Source: Candidatus Egaibacter danicus
GTDB lineage: Bacteria; Pseudomonadota; Gammaproteobacteria; Burkholderiales; Burkholderiaceae
Reading direction: 5' to 3'
Assembly (NCBI GenBank): GCA_011391115.1
Contig: JAABRC010000150.1
Coordinates: forward strand, 1 to 5,556
Length of the DNA stretch: 5,556 nucleotides
Position numbers and translations under genes: made by a program
Notes under the pieces: generated by a model
Told to the model about the DNA's origin: nothing
The model's database searches: none
What the model saw: the letters and a program-made list of their open reading frames with translations, nothing else
Part shown: in pieces, positions 5,104-5,556 of the stretch
Layout: the number at the start of each line of letters is the position of its first letter
Position numbering within the stretch: the stretch's first letter is position 1

Positions 5104-5556
5104 TGTTGAATCAGGACACCTTGCGGCGTCGCGAATGGCTTGTTGCAGCCGGAATCTCTGTTGCAGCCGCCATGACCCGGCCCGCATGGGCTGCCGGGGC
5201 TGTGCTGCCGGCTCCCGAATCGCTGGCCGATGAGCTGGCAAAAGCGCTGAAATCAGGACAACCGCTGGTGGTGATGGTGAGCCTGGACGGTTGCCCGTTC
5301 TGTCGTGTTGCCCGCGACAACTACCTCGAACCCATGCGACGGCAGGAAGGTATGCCGATTTTTCAGATTGATATGCGCAGCGCGGCGGCTGTGCGCGATT
5401 TCAACCGCGTTGGCGTAACGCATGACCAGTTGGTCCGTGCCTGGAAAGTCAAGGTCGCGCCTACCGTTTTGTTTTTCGGCCCCGGTGGCAAGGAAGTGAC
5501 GGAACGGATGGAGGGCGCCTATATCGAAGACTTCTATGCCGCCTATCTGGAGCAGC
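5103..5556 (+). CDS. Tat-exported thioredoxin-fold protein, CPFC active site (SoxW/SoxS-like), partial
   Basis: The reading frame is open from the ATG at 5103 to the end of the window (151 residues, C-terminus missing). The N-terminus carries a twin-arginine signal: R8-R9-R10-E-W-L, then a hydrophobic stretch from Val14 to Met24, with an AWA site near residues 28-30. The thioredoxin-like domain begins at about 40. VVMVSLDGCPFC is the first core strand plus the redox motif, with Cys64 and Cys67. Pro120 in KVAPTVLFF is the expected cis-proline next to the active site, followed by a GPGGKE turn as in thioredoxins. It should be a periplasmic disulfide reductase or persulfide-handling protein. In sox loci such proteins keep the SoxY swinging-arm cysteine or related thiols active, and that role is inferred here. 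The insertion between the active site and the cis-proline (about residues 75-115) resembles SoxW/DsbC-like relatives more than plain thioredoxin. Coupled to the MBL-fold gene by a 1-nt overlap. Confidence 0.85.
   Translation, partial: MLNQDTLRRREWLVAAGISVAAAMTRPAWAAGAVLPAPESLADELAKALKSGQPLVVMVSLDGCPFCRVARDNYLEPMRRQEGMPIFQIDMRSAAAVRDFNRVGVTHDQLVRAWKVKVAPTVLFFGPGGKEVTERMEGAYIEDFYAAYLEQ

Overview
The window reads as part of a sulfur-oxidation (sox/fcc-type) locus of a Gram-negative chemolithotroph or mixotroph. The protein style, moderately high GC content, GC-ending codons and gene set suggest a betaproteobacterium, probably Burkholderiales/Comamonadaceae-like. That placement is inference, because there is no rRNA or other marker here. 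All recognisable products except the integral membrane protein carry an export signal, so nearly all of the chemistry encoded here takes place in the periplasm.

Left part (1-2819, + strand): the last codons of an upstream gene, then four closely spaced genes that look like one operon. They are a small secreted DsrE-family protein (118-528), a secreted monoheme cytochrome c (585-893), a Tat-exported flavoprotein of flavocytochrome c sulfide dehydrogenase (FccB/SoxF, 907-2193), and a secreted diheme cytochrome c of the c4/FccA type (2217-2819). The flavoprotein retains the cysteines expected for covalent FAD attachment (Cys75) and for the redox disulfide (Cys196/Cys369). It should oxidise sulfide and pass electrons to one or both flanking cytochromes.

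Middle (2842-3942, - strand): a YeeE/YedE-family membrane transporter (TsuA/PmpA/SoxT-like), convergent with the fcc operon and only 22 bp from its end. It has exactly three cysteines, all in the conserved transport-path motifs, so it probably moves thiosulfate or another reduced sulfur species. It seems to start at a GTG.

Right part (4093-5556, + strand): divergent from the transporter across a 150-bp intergenic region. It encodes an exported metallo-beta-lactamase-fold hydrolase with a full set of metal ligands (SoxH-like), overlapping by 1 nt with a Tat-exported thioredoxin-fold protein with a CPFC active site (SoxW/SoxS-like), which runs off the window. The divergent intergenic region contains a perfect 7-7-7 inverted repeat and a 12-bp-period direct repeat, the best candidates for regulatory sites.

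Taken together: sulfide oxidation by Fcc, sulfur transport across the inner membrane, and periplasmic thiol/persulfide handling. Each family is known. The less ordinary points are two cytochromes for one flavoprotein, the Tat-exported thioredoxin, the ambiguous lipoprotein signals and the uncharacterised operator. I found no tRNA, rRNA, CRISPR array, insertion sequence or clear intrinsic terminator, and no gap longer than 300 bp without a gene.
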